From: an uncultured Clostridium sp.
GTDB taxonomy: Bacteria > Bacillota > Clostridia > Lachnospirales > Lachnospiraceae
NCBI GenBank assembly: GCA_958442925.1
Contig: CAUCIO010000036.1
Location: forward strand, 1 to 16,212
Length of the DNA: 16,212 nucleotides
Direction of reading: 5' to 3'
This document shows positions 1 through 8,780 of the stretch, in pieces. Made by a program: the position numbers and the translations under genes. The notes below the pieces were generated by a model, which had not been told where the DNA came from, ran no database searches, and was given only the letters and a program-made list of their open reading frames with translations. Numbering within the stretch: the first letter of the stretch is position 1; every line of letters starts with the position of its first letter.

Positions 1-5
1 GTATA

Positions 6-42
6 GAGCGAGGGCATCGCTCAATCATCTAATTTGATGATT
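6..42. repeat. Two adjacent perfect hairpins downstream of the last gene
   Basis: Two perfect inverted repeats sit back to back. GAGCGA pairs with TCGCTC (6-11 with 17-22, 5-base loop), and AATCATC pairs with GATGATT (23-29 with 36-42, 6-base loop). They lie just past the stop of the minus-strand LCP gene, so they could end transcription of the operon. No T-run follows the second hairpin on the minus strand before the window ends (only TATAC), so a classical intrinsic terminator is not shown. The neighbouring GGGTGTCGCAAAAT (minus strand, ending near 53) has the look of an insertion-sequence tip, which is the main alternative. The structure is certain; the role is not. Confidence 0.5.
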
Positions 43-64
43 TTGCGACACCCTCCATGCCCGT

Positions 65-1918
65 TTACTGTCCCGGCTGTCTGATGTTCGATCCGGGATT
101 TAAAATCACTCCTGTATCTGTATACTGCCCCGGAACCTGTCCCTCAGTCTGACCCGGCTGCTCTGTTCCAGGCTTTTGGATCCCGCTCTGGCTGTTCCCG
201 TCTTCCGGAATAATAATCACGCTGGAACTGCTCTCCTGAGGAGATTCTGTCGGATGATGCCCTGGATTGCCCTGACTCTCTCCAGGCGTCTGCGTCCCTT
301 CTCCCGGATAGGATTCGCCTGCAGGATGGGTCTCACCGCCTGGGTACGTCTCCCATCCAGGATGTGTTTCTCCCGGATAAGAGCTGCTTCCAGTCTCATA
401 AGGTCTGGTGGCTTTTCCTGGTCCTGTTGCCCCGTCATCGGTCTCCGACTCCCATGGATACCAGTATTCATGGCTTGGAGAAGTCTCACCATGAGAACCA
501 GTCGCTTCTGTACTGCCAGGCTCCTCCGTGGAGGCAGATTCTGTTTCCGGCGCCTTTGTGGCCTTCGGCGTCTCCCTCTTTCCTCCGGCTCCGCAGTCTG
601 AGGCAATCTTATTGCTGATCGTCTTTACCTGTGAGGACGGTTCGTAGTTCTCGTCCCCAAACAGGAAGCCGTGAAGCTTCACTACGTTGCTTTCCAGTGT
701 ATTTGGAATGACACAGTCGCCCTTGCTGCCTACGCGGCCTTCCTTTCGATCCTCCGGGAAGCCGTAGGACTCTCCCATATGAAGCTTCGTAATGCCGCGT
801 CCCATCCTGATAATATCGTCCAAATCAATACTGGTGTCCACATCCTGCTCGATTACCAGAAGAGTCTGGATCACATTATTCAAGGTGGCCCAGTCCGCCT
901 TCTTGGCCTTCTCGAAAGCCAGGGAAATGACTTTCCTCTGTCTGGCAGTTCTCTCATAGTCAGTATCCATAAGTCTCAGACGGCCGTAGGCCACTGCCTG
1001 TACGCCGTCCAGATGGTTCATACCGGCCTTTTTCAGCTGCTTAGACGGAATTCCCGTAGCCTTTACTGTCTCAGTGATAAAGGCATTAATATAATAAAAT
1101 TCTTTTTTTGTAATCTCAATATCCACGCCGCCCAGAATGTTGATAGCCTCTGCCACTGCCTTCCAGTTAAACACAGCATAATCATCGATTTCCAAATCCA
1201 GATTTTTATTCAGAGCTTTTACCGCCTGAGTGGGCCCTCCCTGGAGAAAGGCAGAGTTAATCTTATTATAGCTGCCTTTATCGCTGACGCTCAGATATGT
1301 GTCGCGGTAAATGGAAGCCATACGGATCTCCCCCGTAGCCAGATCCAGGTTGCAGATTATATTGACATCAGAGTTATTTCCCTTTCCCACAGAACCGTTT
1401 CGGCTGTCCAGTCCAAAGACTGCAATGGTCCAGTAGCCCTCCATCTGTTCCTGCTTTTCCTCTGAAATTTCCAGGTTGATCAGCTCGTCCGGATTCCAGT
1501 TTTCATCCCGCTGAGTCAGTCCTTTCCATTTAATATCAAGATATTTGTAGCCTGCAAAAACAGCGGTTCCCAAAAGAAGCACAATCCATAGAGTAACAAG
1601 AGCAATCTTTCTCCTCTTCTTTTTCGCCTTCTTTTTCGCTGACGCCCGGTAAGATTGATTCTGTCCCTTGGCGGCCGCCTTCCTGTTTTTTTCTTCCTTT
1701 TTAGAATTTTTCTTTCTGGAAGAAGACTTTCCGGCCCCTCTATAGGCCTCCTCCGTCCTTCCGCTTCTCCGCCTTGCATCCTCCTTAAAGGAATCCGTAA
1801 TCAGCGTCAGTTCCTTCTGCCGGTTCGGCGCCGGGTTTCTGTTGCCCGAACGTTTGACTGTCTCCCTCCCCCGGCTCTGCCGACGTCTGGAACGGTCTAT
1901 TTCATCCTCATACCTCAT
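65..1918 (-). CDS. LCP (LytR-CpsA-Psr) family glycan-peptidoglycan transferase B, with long Pro/Gly/Thr-rich tail
   Basis: 617 aa. LCP enzymes move a glycan from its undecaprenyl pyrophosphate carrier to peptidoglycan on the outer face of the membrane. A basic cytoplasmic N-terminus (residues 1-104, many Lys/Arg) leads into one membrane segment (about 105-124). The LCP domain (about 163-440) shows FGLDSR (168-173), YRDTY (204-208), YNKIN (217-221), GGVDIEI (263-269) and the signature DGVQAVAYGRLR followed by RTARQR (304-328), which hold the usual phosphate- and metal-binding Asp/Arg residues. The outer tail (about 445-617) is low complexity, with YPGE/HPGE-like repeats at 513-548. The length exceeds most LCP proteins because of this tail and the long N-terminus. 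The ATG at 1918 has GAGGAAG just upstream; the gene starts 14 bases after the stop of the glycosylphosphotransferase gene. It is a clear paralogue of the LCP protein at 3398-5521. Confidence 0.93.
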   Translation of the reverse strand: MRYEDEIDRSRRRQSRGRETVKRSGNRNPAPNRQKELTLITDSFKEDARRRSGRTEEAYRGAGKSSSRKKNSKKEEKNRKAAAKGQNQSYRASAKKKAKKKRRKIALVTLWIVLLLGTAVFAGYKYLDIKWKGLTQRDENWNPDELINLEISEEKQEQMEGYWTIAVFGLDSRNGSVGKGNNSDVNIICNLDLATGEIRMASIYRDTYLSVSDKGSYNKINSAFLQGGPTQAVKALNKNLDLEIDDYAVFNWKAVAEAINILGGVDIEITKKEFYYINAFITETVKATGIPSKQLKKAGMNHLDGVQAVAYGRLRLMDTDYERTARQRKVISLAFEKAKKADWATLNNVIQTLLVIEQDVDTSIDLDDIIRMGRGITKLHMGESYGFPEDRKEGRVGSKGDCVIPNTLESNVVKLHGFLFGDENYEPSSQVKTISNKIASDCGAGGKRETPKATKAPETESASTEEPGSTEATGSHGETSPSHEYWYPWESETDDGATGPGKATRPYETGSSSYPGETHPGWETYPGGETHPAGESYPGEGTQTPGESQGNPGHHPTESPQESSSSVIIIPEDGNSQSGIQKPGTEQPGQTEGQVPGQYTDTGVILNPGSNIRQPGQ

Positions 1919-1932
1919 GTAGCTTCCTCATC

Positions 1933-3351
1933 CTAGTGCGCGTTTTTATTGATAAATCCCTTAAAAATCGTCAGAAACAGAATTTTAAAGTCAAATCCCA
2001 GTGTCCAGTTCTCAATATAGTACAGATCGTGTTCAATTCTCTTTACGATAGAAGTGTCACCCCGGTATCCATTGACCTGAGCCCACCCTGTCAGCCCTGG
2101 CCTTACCTGGTGTTTCACCATGTAGCGCGGAATTTCTTCCTTAAACTTCTCCACGAAAAATGGTCTCTCCGGCCTTGGCCCTACCAGGCTCATATCGCCC
2201 TTCAGCACATTGAAAAACTGAGGCATTTCATCAATGCTTGTCTTTCTGATAAATTTGCCCACTGGCGTCACTCTGGGGTCTCCCGGCGTTGTCCACTTGC
2301 TCTTCTCCTGGGAAGGAGCCTGTACCTCCATGGAGCGGAACTTGTACATTTTAAACGGCTTGTTATGGAGTCCCACTCTCTCCTGGCTGAAAATAACCGG
2401 CCCTCTGGAAGTGAGCTTAACAGCTGCAGCTGTCCCCAGCATAACCGGAGAAAACAGCACAATAGCTACCAGAGCTCCAAAGATATCGATGATACGCTTC
2501 ATCGTGGCGTTAGTCAGACTGGTCAGCGGAACATGCCGGATATGAATTACAGGGAGTCCCTGCAGATCCTCCATATAGGGCAGAGTAGGAATCATATTGT
2601 TGTAGTCTGGGATAAATTTTGTGTGAACACCTGATTTTTCACAGGCAGCCACTATTTTCTCCAGTTTTCCGTACTCTTTCAGTCCCAGGGTAATGGCAAT
2701 CTCATCCAGTGTATTCAGCTCCAGGATTGCTTCCAGTTCTCCTGTCTTTCCAATTACCCGGACTCCTTTATACTCTTTTCCCCACTCTTCATGGTCATCG
2801 AGAATTCCCCGAAGCTGATACCCCCACTCTGGGTTCATATTCACCCGGTCGATGAAGCCTTCTGCCGCCCGGCTGTAGCCTACCAGAAGAATGTGTTTCT
2901 GATTGTAACCTTTAGAGCGCACAGAGCGCAGCGTCCTCCGGATTAAATTTCTTTCCAGAAATTCCAGGACAATATTAAATCCATAGAAGCAGACAACCAT
3001 CCACCGGGAAAAGTTGATGACATAGTCGTTCTTTGCATTCAGGAACAGTACCAGCGCAATAGCCAGAATACCGATGGTATTGGCTTTAATGATATTTCCC
3101 AGTTCTGCCCGCCTCCCCTGCACACGCTTAGGCGTATACAGGTGAAAAAAAGCGTACAGAATCAGATACAGGGGTACAATCAGCACCGCTGCCAGAATAT
3201 ACACCTCTGCCATGGCCTGCCTGTTGTGAACGGTAGCCTTAGGGCTCATAACCATGATCACAAACCAGGCCATCCAGTAGGACGCCAGTATCACCAATGC
3301 ATCTAACACTACATGAAAACGGTTCAACCGTTTCTGATTATCTTTTATCAT
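1933..3351 (-). CDS. Polyprenyl glycosylphosphotransferase (initiating sugar-phosphate transferase, WbaP/WcaJ-like)
   Basis: 472 aa, a normal length for the family. It moves a sugar-1-phosphate from a UDP-sugar to undecaprenyl phosphate, the first step of lipid-linked glycan assembly at the inner face of the membrane. The N-terminal part has about four hydrophobic segments (roughly 13-36, 49-70, 90-105, 115-132). A middle Rossmann-like domain follows (about 151-250, HILLVGYSRAAEGF). The C-terminal bacterial sugar transferase domain (about 283-472) starts with a reentrant hydrophobic helix (288-309, IDIFGALVAIVLFSP) and carries KFRSM (337-341), the catalytic Asp-Glu pair in SIDEMPQFFNVLKGDMSLVGPRP (D374, E375) and RPGLTGWAQVNG (417-428). 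The ATG at 3351 has AGGTGAG upstream. The sugar (Glc, Gal or another) cannot be read from sequence. It lies between the two LCP genes. Confidence 0.95.
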   Translation of the reverse strand: MIKDNQKRLNRFHVVLDALVILASYWMAWFVIMVMSPKATVHNRQAMAEVYILAAVLIVPLYLILYAFFHLYTPKRVQGRRAELGNIIKANTIGILAIALVLFLNAKNDYVINFSRWMVVCFYGFNIVLEFLERNLIRRTLRSVRSKGYNQKHILLVGYSRAAEGFIDRVNMNPEWGYQLRGILDDHEEWGKEYKGVRVIGKTGELEAILELNTLDEIAITLGLKEYGKLEKIVAACEKSGVHTKFIPDYNNMIPTLPYMEDLQGLPVIHIRHVPLTSLTNATMKRIIDIFGALVAIVLFSPVMLGTAAAVKLTSRGPVIFSQERVGLHNKPFKMYKFRSMEVQAPSQEKSKWTTPGDPRVTPVGKFIRKTSIDEMPQFFNVLKGDMSLVGPRPERPFFVEKFKEEIPRYMVKHQVRPGLTGWAQVNGYRGDTSIVKRIEHDLYYIENWTLGFDFKILFLTIFKGFINKNAH

Positions 3352-3397
3352 AGTATCTCACCTGATTCTGCTGCCATACATCCATTCTTCAGAATGT

Positions 3398-5521
3398 TTA
3401 AGCAGCAGGGCCGGCAGGACCGGCGTCTCCGGATCCTGCTGCCTCCTGATTAGGATTTTGGATATTAGGAGCCTGTGGCTCATTTCGATTCTGATCTCCA
3501 GTACCGCCCTGAGAGGAAGCTGGCGCGCTGGGCTGATTTACCGGGCTGCCTGCTTCCGGACCTGAAATGCTCTCCTTTATATTCTCTCCGGAAGCAGGTT
3601 TGCTCTCGCTGCTTCCTGAAGAGCTGCTCTCTTTCTCCGGATTCGTGGAGCTGTTTCCCGGTTTTGAGTTTCCATTTGCTCCAGGCTTGGAATTGTTCTG
3701 ATTTCCAGAGCTGCCTGCCGGACCTGAAACATCTGCTCCAGGGCCTGTAGCTCCGCTGTCTCCGGTAATACCGTCATCTCCCCAGTCCTCATACCAGTCC
3801 TCACCGTCCCAGAAATCTTCCCAGTCCTCTTCGTCCCAGTCTTCCTCATCCCAGTTGCCAAAGTAATCTTTGGTCTCCTCCTGGGTCTCAGCCTGATCCG
3901 CCTCCTGAGTTTCATCTTTTTTAGCGGCGGCTTCCGCCTCTTCTTTTGCTTTCTGCTCAGCGGCAGCCTTTTCTGCTGCCCGTTTCTGTTTCGCTTTTAC
4001 ATAGGAGCTCGCATTTAAGCCCTGATCCACCGGCACGTGGTCAATGGATTTTCCTTCCTTATACATACCTGTCGCCTCTGAAATCTGGCTGCTGTAGGAC
4101 TGTACCTTGGAAGACGGCTGATAATTCTCTGTTCCAAACAGGAACTGATGAAGTTCTGAAACATTGGAAACAAGTGTCTGTGGAATTACACAGTCTCCAT
4201 ACTTCCCGACTCTGGCCTCACCTCTGGCCATTGGAAATCCCTTTGTATCCCCAATATGGAAATTCGCCAGCTGTCTGGCTAATGGAATCAGATCCGCCAT
4301 GTCAATATTGGTAGCCAGCTGAGGCATAACCGTCTGGATAATATTGTTGACAGTAGCCCAGTCTGCCGTCTTTACCTTATCAAAGGCTGCCTGAAGGACA
4401 ATTCTCTGGCGCTCGGTACGGGCATAGTCTGTATCGCCGTATCGGATTCTTCCATAGGCTACTGCCTGAACGCCGTCCATGTGAACCAGTCCGGCCTTCT
4501 GAATCTGGTGGGAGCCGATACCAGTCTCTTTTACTGTCTCTGTGATATAGGCATTAATCCAGGAGCGCTCATTTTCACTCAGCTCGATGTCTACGCCTCC
4601 CAGAATGTTGATTGCATCGGCTACTGCCTTCCAGTTAAAGGTAGCATACTGGGTAATATTCAGATCCAGGTTCTTATTCAGCGCCGCTACCGCCTGCTCT
4701 GGTCCTCCGATAGCATAGGCAGCGTTAATCTTATTATAGGAGTTTTTATTGCTAATATTCAGGTAGGTATCGCGGAATACAGAAACCAGCTTGATTTCTC
4801 CTGATTCCAGATCTACGCTGCAGATCATGTTTACATCGGCATTGGCTCCCTTACCTACGTTCATCTCTCCGCCTTTTTCACGGGAGTCCACTCCAAAACA
4901 GGCTACCATCCAGTGTCCCTTCATCTGAGCCAGCTGCTCCTCTGTCAGATCCAGGTTCTCTACCTTTTTCTCATCAAAATCCACGTCTGCCATATTTCCG
5001 AACAGCTTGTGATTCACATAGGCAAACGCCGCTGCTGCAAACAGGAGCACAGCCAGAAGTACACCTCCTACAATGAGAAGGATTTTCTTTCTCCGATCCA
5101 TTCCGGAAAAACCGCCCCGGCCACCTCTGTGTCCTTTTCTCTGGCTGCCTTTATGGCTGTTCTTAGGGCCGCTGTAGCCGGAACGGAAAGAAGGGCTTCC
5201 TGCTGTCTCCCTCTCTCTGGTTCTTCCCTGGCGGCTCTGGGAGGCTGAGTTTCTGGCGCCGTCCTGACGCATTCTGCCCCTTTCTCCCTCTCTTCCCCGG
5301 CGCTCCGGCCGTTCTCCGGCCCTTCCTGCGCTGTGTCTGCCTGTTTCCTGAGATTCTGCCTCACGGCGCGCACGGCTGCTCCTCTCATAGGAACTTTCCC
5401 TGTAACGGCTGTCCTCATAGCCGAAACGGTCCGAATCATGGCGGGCCTCCCGTCTCATCTGCCGTCTCTGCCTCATGCGCTCTAACTCGTCGTCTCCATC
5501 ATAATTCATCTGATTCATCAT
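3398..5521 (-). CDS. LCP (LytR-CpsA-Psr) family glycan-peptidoglycan transferase A, with acidic Trp-rich tail
   Basis: 707 aa, a paralogue of the LCP protein at 65-1918 with the same predicted role in attaching glycan to the wall. The cytoplasmic N-terminus (1-146) is very rich in Arg, Ser, Glu and Gly. A membrane segment follows at about 147-169. The LCP domain (about 203-485) has FGVDSR (209-214), FRDTY (249-253), YNKIN (262-266), GGVDIEL (308-314) and DGVQAVAYGRIR then RTERQR (349-373). The tail is unusual: an Ala/Lys/Glu helix (about 509-535), a Trp/Asp/Glu-rich block (551-583), then a Gly/Ser/Asn/Pro-rich end. The start is uncertain: AAGGGG touches the first ATG (5521), lies 3 bases from the second (5518) and 12 from the third (5509). 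It follows the GT2 gene by 36 bases and precedes the glycosylphosphotransferase by 46. Confidence 0.93.
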   Translation of the reverse strand: MMNQMNYDGDDELERMRQRRQMRREARHDSDRFGYEDSRYRESSYERSSRARREAESQETGRHSAGRAGERPERRGREGERGRMRQDGARNSASQSRQGRTRERETAGSPSFRSGYSGPKNSHKGSQRKGHRGGRGGFSGMDRRKKILLIVGGVLLAVLLFAAAAFAYVNHKLFGNMADVDFDEKKVENLDLTEEQLAQMKGHWMVACFGVDSREKGGEMNVGKGANADVNMICSVDLESGEIKLVSVFRDTYLNISNKNSYNKINAAYAIGGPEQAVAALNKNLDLNITQYATFNWKAVADAINILGGVDIELSENERSWINAYITETVKETGIGSHQIQKAGLVHMDGVQAVAYGRIRYGDTDYARTERQRIVLQAAFDKVKTADWATVNNIIQTVMPQLATNIDMADLIPLARQLANFHIGDTKGFPMARGEARVGKYGDCVIPQTLVSNVSELHQFLFGTENYQPSSKVQSYSSQISEATGMYKEGKSIDHVPVDQGLNASSYVKAKQKRAAEKAAAEQKAKEEAEAAAKKDETQEADQAETQEETKDYFGNWDEEDWDEEDWEDFWDGEDWYEDWGDDGITGDSGATGPGADVSGPAGSSGNQNNSKPGANGNSKPGNSSTNPEKESSSSGSSESKPASGENIKESISGPEAGSPVNQPSAPASSQGGTGDQNRNEPQAPNIQNPNQEAAGSGDAGPAGPAA

Positions 5522-5557
5522 CCCCTTGTATTTGAAACTGACTCAACCGCATCCCAA

Positions 5558-6553
5558 TCAGCCCCTGGACATTGTCCTTTCAGCCAGCTTTCTGGATGCA
5601 AATTCCCATGTATAGATAAAAAGGCCCGCTATGAGCTCCAGCTCAATCTGAAGATAATTTTTCAAATGTTCTCTCCTGTAAGAAACTTTCCTGCAGTTTT
5701 TTACAGTAGAAAATCCCTCTTTCAGGCCTTCCATATATTCCTTTTCAAACCCTATTTTCTTAAAAAATCCACGTTTTACCGCCATGCCCAGTGCCAGAGG
5801 CGCTGCATTTAACGCCAGCTGAAAAACCGGCATATTTTTATAGTTTAAATACACACTGTTTCTGGCCGCCAGCCTTACCTTAAACGGATTGTACCTGGAA
5901 CCGCTGGTTCCGCTGCCTACGTGGTAAACCACTGCCGCCGGGCAGTATACATTGTCATAGCCGTAAATCCTGGCCCGGTATCCCACATCCAGATCTTCCA
6001 GATAGGCAAAGTGCATCTCATCAAAATAGCCTATCTGCTCAAACACCTCCCTGCGGTAAATCGCAGCTCCGGCGCAGGCAGAAAACACCCGCCTGGAACG
6101 GCCGTACTTCTTCACACTCTGTCCTACGCCTCTCTGGTATGCCCAGCCCAGAACGCTGTACATATCCCCCGCATCGTCCATCAGCTCCGGATGGTACATC
6201 TGAATCATCCGACTGCTGACAGAGAAAATTTTAGGGGAACGCTCAATGGCCTTCACCATCTCCGCCACATAATATTCGTCTGCTTTTGTATCGTTATTTA
6301 ACAAAATTACATAAGGCGTGTCCGATGCCTTGATTCCGATGTTCACCGCTCCGGAAAAGCCGGTATTCTCATCCAGGAAAATCGTGTCGATTCCCTGAGC
6401 CTTCAGCCACTCCTTGCTTCCATCGCTGGATCCGTTGTCCACCACCAGAATCTTAAAATTCTGATAGGTCTGGGCTTTTAAGGCCTCAAAACACGGCTCC
6501 AGGAATTTCATCCCGTTAAAATTTGGGATAATCACAGTTACAGTCGCAGTCAT
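5558..6553 (-). CDS. Family 2 glycosyltransferase (rhamnosyltransferase-like)
   Basis: 331 aa from the chosen ATG. A cytoplasmic or membrane-associated GT-A fold transferase that should add one sugar from a nucleotide donor to the growing lipid-linked chain. Seen in the sequence: the starting strand VTVIIPNFNG (5-14), DNGSSDGS (39-46), the DXD-like NNDT (86-89), a GAAIYRREVF acceptor-side motif and the acidic FAYLEDLDVGYR (E186, D187), all typical of WbbL-like rhamnosyltransferases. A hydrophobic stretch near the C-terminus (about 290-310) may bind the membrane. I chose the ATG at 6553 because AGAGGAAA lies 5 bases upstream. The longer frame begins with TTG at 6589, lacks a comparable site and would add 12 residues unlike the family. 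It follows the double-domain transferase by 40 bases. The donor sugar is inferred only from similarity of motifs. Confidence 0.9.
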   Translation of the reverse strand: MTATVTVIIPNFNGMKFLEPCFEALKAQTYQNFKILVVDNGSSDGSKEWLKAQGIDTIFLDENTGFSGAVNIGIKASDTPYVILLNNDTKADEYYVAEMVKAIERSPKIFSVSSRMIQMYHPELMDDAGDMYSVLGWAYQRGVGQSVKKYGRSRRVFSACAGAAIYRREVFEQIGYFDEMHFAYLEDLDVGYRARIYGYDNVYCPAAVVYHVGSGTSGSRYNPFKVRLAARNSVYLNYKNMPVFQLALNAAPLALGMAVKRGFFKKIGFEKEYMEGLKEGFSTVKNCRKVSYRREHLKNYLQIELELIAGLFIYTWEFASRKLAERTMSRG

Positions 6554-6593
6554 ATCGTTTCCTCTTATTTTCCAGGCCTCCCCTGCCAAGGCC

Positions 6594-8780
6594 TTAGACC
6601 TCCAGCTTATAAGGCTCCCCTATTTTCTCTTTTTTCAGATCCCGGAGAGCAAAATTCGACTTCCTGAGGGTCAGATTTGGATTGTAGTAGGGATCTCCCT
6701 GTTCCAGAATCTCTGGCCAGCGCTCTGAGAAAATCTTAATCTCCCTGTTAAACCGGGCAATCTTCTCCGGCGTATCCTCCAGACCTCTGGATTTGGACTC
6801 ATAGTGATATAAAAGAGCATACGGATTATAAACCACCAGCTTTCCGGCAGCTCTCACCTTCATGCAGTAGTCAATATCATTAAAGGCCACTGCCAGCTCC
6901 TCTGTAAAGCCTCCCACTTCCTCAAACAGGCTCTTCTTGCTCATCATACAGGCAGCCGTCACGGCGCTGTAGTCCTGGGTGCTCATAGCTCTGTGGAAAT
7001 AGCTGTTCTCCGCCTTGTGAAGCCCGATAAAGGTGTGGCCGGCAATACCGCCAAAGCCCACTACTACGCCGGCATGCTGGATCGTATCATCCTGATATAA
7101 CAGTCTGGCTCCCACAATGCCCACATCATCTCTCTGGCACAGTCCCAGCATCTCCTCAATAAACCGGGGTTCAATCGGCTCTGTATCGTTATTTAAAAAC
7201 AGCAGGTACTCTCCCTTTGCAAAAGTCACGCCAAAGTTATTAATGGCAGAGTAATTGAACTCCCTCTCCCATTTGACTACCCGGACATTTGAAAACTCCT
7301 TCTGAAGCTTCTCATAGTAGACAAAAGTTTCCGGTTCCTGGCTGTTGTTCTCCACTACCACAAATTCCAGATTTCTATATGATGCCTTCTCCATGATCGA
7401 ACGGATACACAAATCCAGATCCTGCCTGTGATCCTTGTTAGGGATAATCACAGATACCAGCGGCTCTCCCTGAATCCTGTAAACAGAGTGGTAAATACCG
7501 TAATCCACACCCTTTTCCACCCGTTCTGCCTCAATTCCCACACGGGCATAGTGGGCCATAATGGCTCTGGAGCCTGCCTCAAACGCATAGAGCTTGCTCT
7601 CCGGGTTGCTGGCAGTGGAATTCTGGTGGCATCGCCAGTGGTAGAGCACCTTGGGGATGTGGTAAACCTGTCCCGCCGCTTCCACGCACCGGAATATAAA
7701 ATCGTAATCCTGGGCTCCGTCAAACTCCTGGCGAAATCCCCCTGTTCTGGCTGCCAGATCGTGGCTTACTACAAACAGATGGCAGATATAATTGACGCTG
7801 CGCAGAAGATCAATGTTAAAATCCGGCTTAAAATGGGGATCAAACAGAGCCCCTCCGTCCATGTCCATCTTGTCCTCATCTGAATAGATCACGTCTGCCT
7901 CCGGATGCTCATTGATGGCCTTCACCACCTCGTAGAGGGCGTGGGGAGGAAGGGTATCGTCGTGATCCGCCAGCACAATAAAATCTCCCGCCGCCATATC
8001 CATAGCCGCGTTCGTATTGCCGGAGATTCCCTTGTTCTCACCTAAAATCACATATTTAAACCGGCGGTCCTGCTCCGCATAGCGCTTTAACACTCTCTCG
8101 CAGCTCTCTCCTGCCGGACTTCCGTCCGCAATGCAGATCTCCCAGTTTTCATAAGTCTGGGCCAGAATGGAGTTAAGCATTTCCTTTAAATACCGCTCCG
8201 GCGTCTTATAGGCCGGAATCACGATAGAAAGCTTCGGCATATACTCAAACGCTGCTGTTCTCTGGGCCGCCAGCTCCTCCTCTGTGGGCTTTGTCAGATC
8301 GTACCACTCAGCGTAGTCGTAGTCATTATCAATGCCCTGAATCTTGTGCTTTGACTTCTTAATCAGAGCCTTCAGTCCGTTTTCCTTCCAGAAATCATAG
8401 GCCACCCGGACTGTCTCCATATTCATCAGATCTTTAATCTTCTGCATTTTCTTATGTGCTACGCTGCTGCGCTTTGCAATCAGATCTTCATTGTATCTGA
8501 CCCGGATTCTGCGGCCTTCACCTCGGATCACCAGATAGTAATCTTTTCCTCGCTCATAGGGAAACTGAATGTCGAATCCAAATTCCCTGTCGAGCACCTT
8601 TCCAAAATAAATCTGGCTGACATCGTCTCTTCTGGTAGCCACATACTTATGATCCAGATGTTTATGATTTTCGTCCTCCACATCATAGGAAATGGCAGCC
8701 TCCGGAGTCTTTCCAATGGCCCACCCGTTCAGCTGTATGGAGTTTTCTCGGATTCTCACTACATCTACGTTAAATTTCAT
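6594..8780 (-). CDS. Bifunctional glycosyltransferase with two tandem GT2 domains
   Basis: 728 aa. Two complete GT-A domains in one chain, so it may add two successive sugars or the same sugar twice. Residues 1-100 form a beta-rich N-terminal domain (with the motif LNGWAIGK at 17-24) that I cannot name; a charged helical linker follows (100-180). The first GT2 domain (about 182-405) has LSIVIPAYK (184-192), ADG (218-220), the metal-binding ADHDD (271-275) and QDYDFIFR (357-364). The second (about 440-690) has VSVIIPNKD (442-450), ENNS (477-480), NNDT (530-533) and FNDIDYCMK (633-641). The start ATG overlaps the stop of the upstream gene (ATGA, 8777-8780), so translation is probably coupled, and AGGAG lies 7 bases upstream. 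It sits in the middle of the glycosyltransferase run. Confidence 0.92.
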   Translation of the reverse strand: MKFNVDVVRIRENSIQLNGWAIGKTPEAAISYDVEDENHKHLDHKYVATRRDDVSQIYFGKVLDREFGFDIQFPYERGKDYYLVIRGEGRRIRVRYNEDLIAKRSSVAHKKMQKIKDLMNMETVRVAYDFWKENGLKALIKKSKHKIQGIDNDYDYAEWYDLTKPTEEELAAQRTAAFEYMPKLSIVIPAYKTPERYLKEMLNSILAQTYENWEICIADGSPAGESCERVLKRYAEQDRRFKYVILGENKGISGNTNAAMDMAAGDFIVLADHDDTLPPHALYEVVKAINEHPEADVIYSDEDKMDMDGGALFDPHFKPDFNIDLLRSVNYICHLFVVSHDLAARTGGFRQEFDGAQDYDFIFRCVEAAGQVYHIPKVLYHWRCHQNSTASNPESKLYAFEAGSRAIMAHYARVGIEAERVEKGVDYGIYHSVYRIQGEPLVSVIIPNKDHRQDLDLCIRSIMEKASYRNLEFVVVENNSQEPETFVYYEKLQKEFSNVRVVKWEREFNYSAINNFGVTFAKGEYLLFLNNDTEPIEPRFIEEMLGLCQRDDVGIVGARLLYQDDTIQHAGVVVGFGGIAGHTFIGLHKAENSYFHRAMSTQDYSAVTAACMMSKKSLFEEVGGFTEELAVAFNDIDYCMKVRAAGKLVVYNPYALLYHYESKSRGLEDTPEKIARFNREIKIFSERWPEILEQGDPYYNPNLTLRKSNFALRDLKKEKIGEPYKLEV

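Noticed and set aside
671..1465. 264-residue open frame on the plus strand
   Set aside because: It lies wholly antisense to the LCP domain of the gene at 65-1918, shows no domain motif, and is explained by the codon pattern of the real gene.
6554..6589. Twelve extra N-terminal residues on the GT2 gene from a TTG start
   Set aside because: The ATG at 6553 has a well-placed AGAGGAAA and gives the usual short N-terminus before the first GT2 strand.
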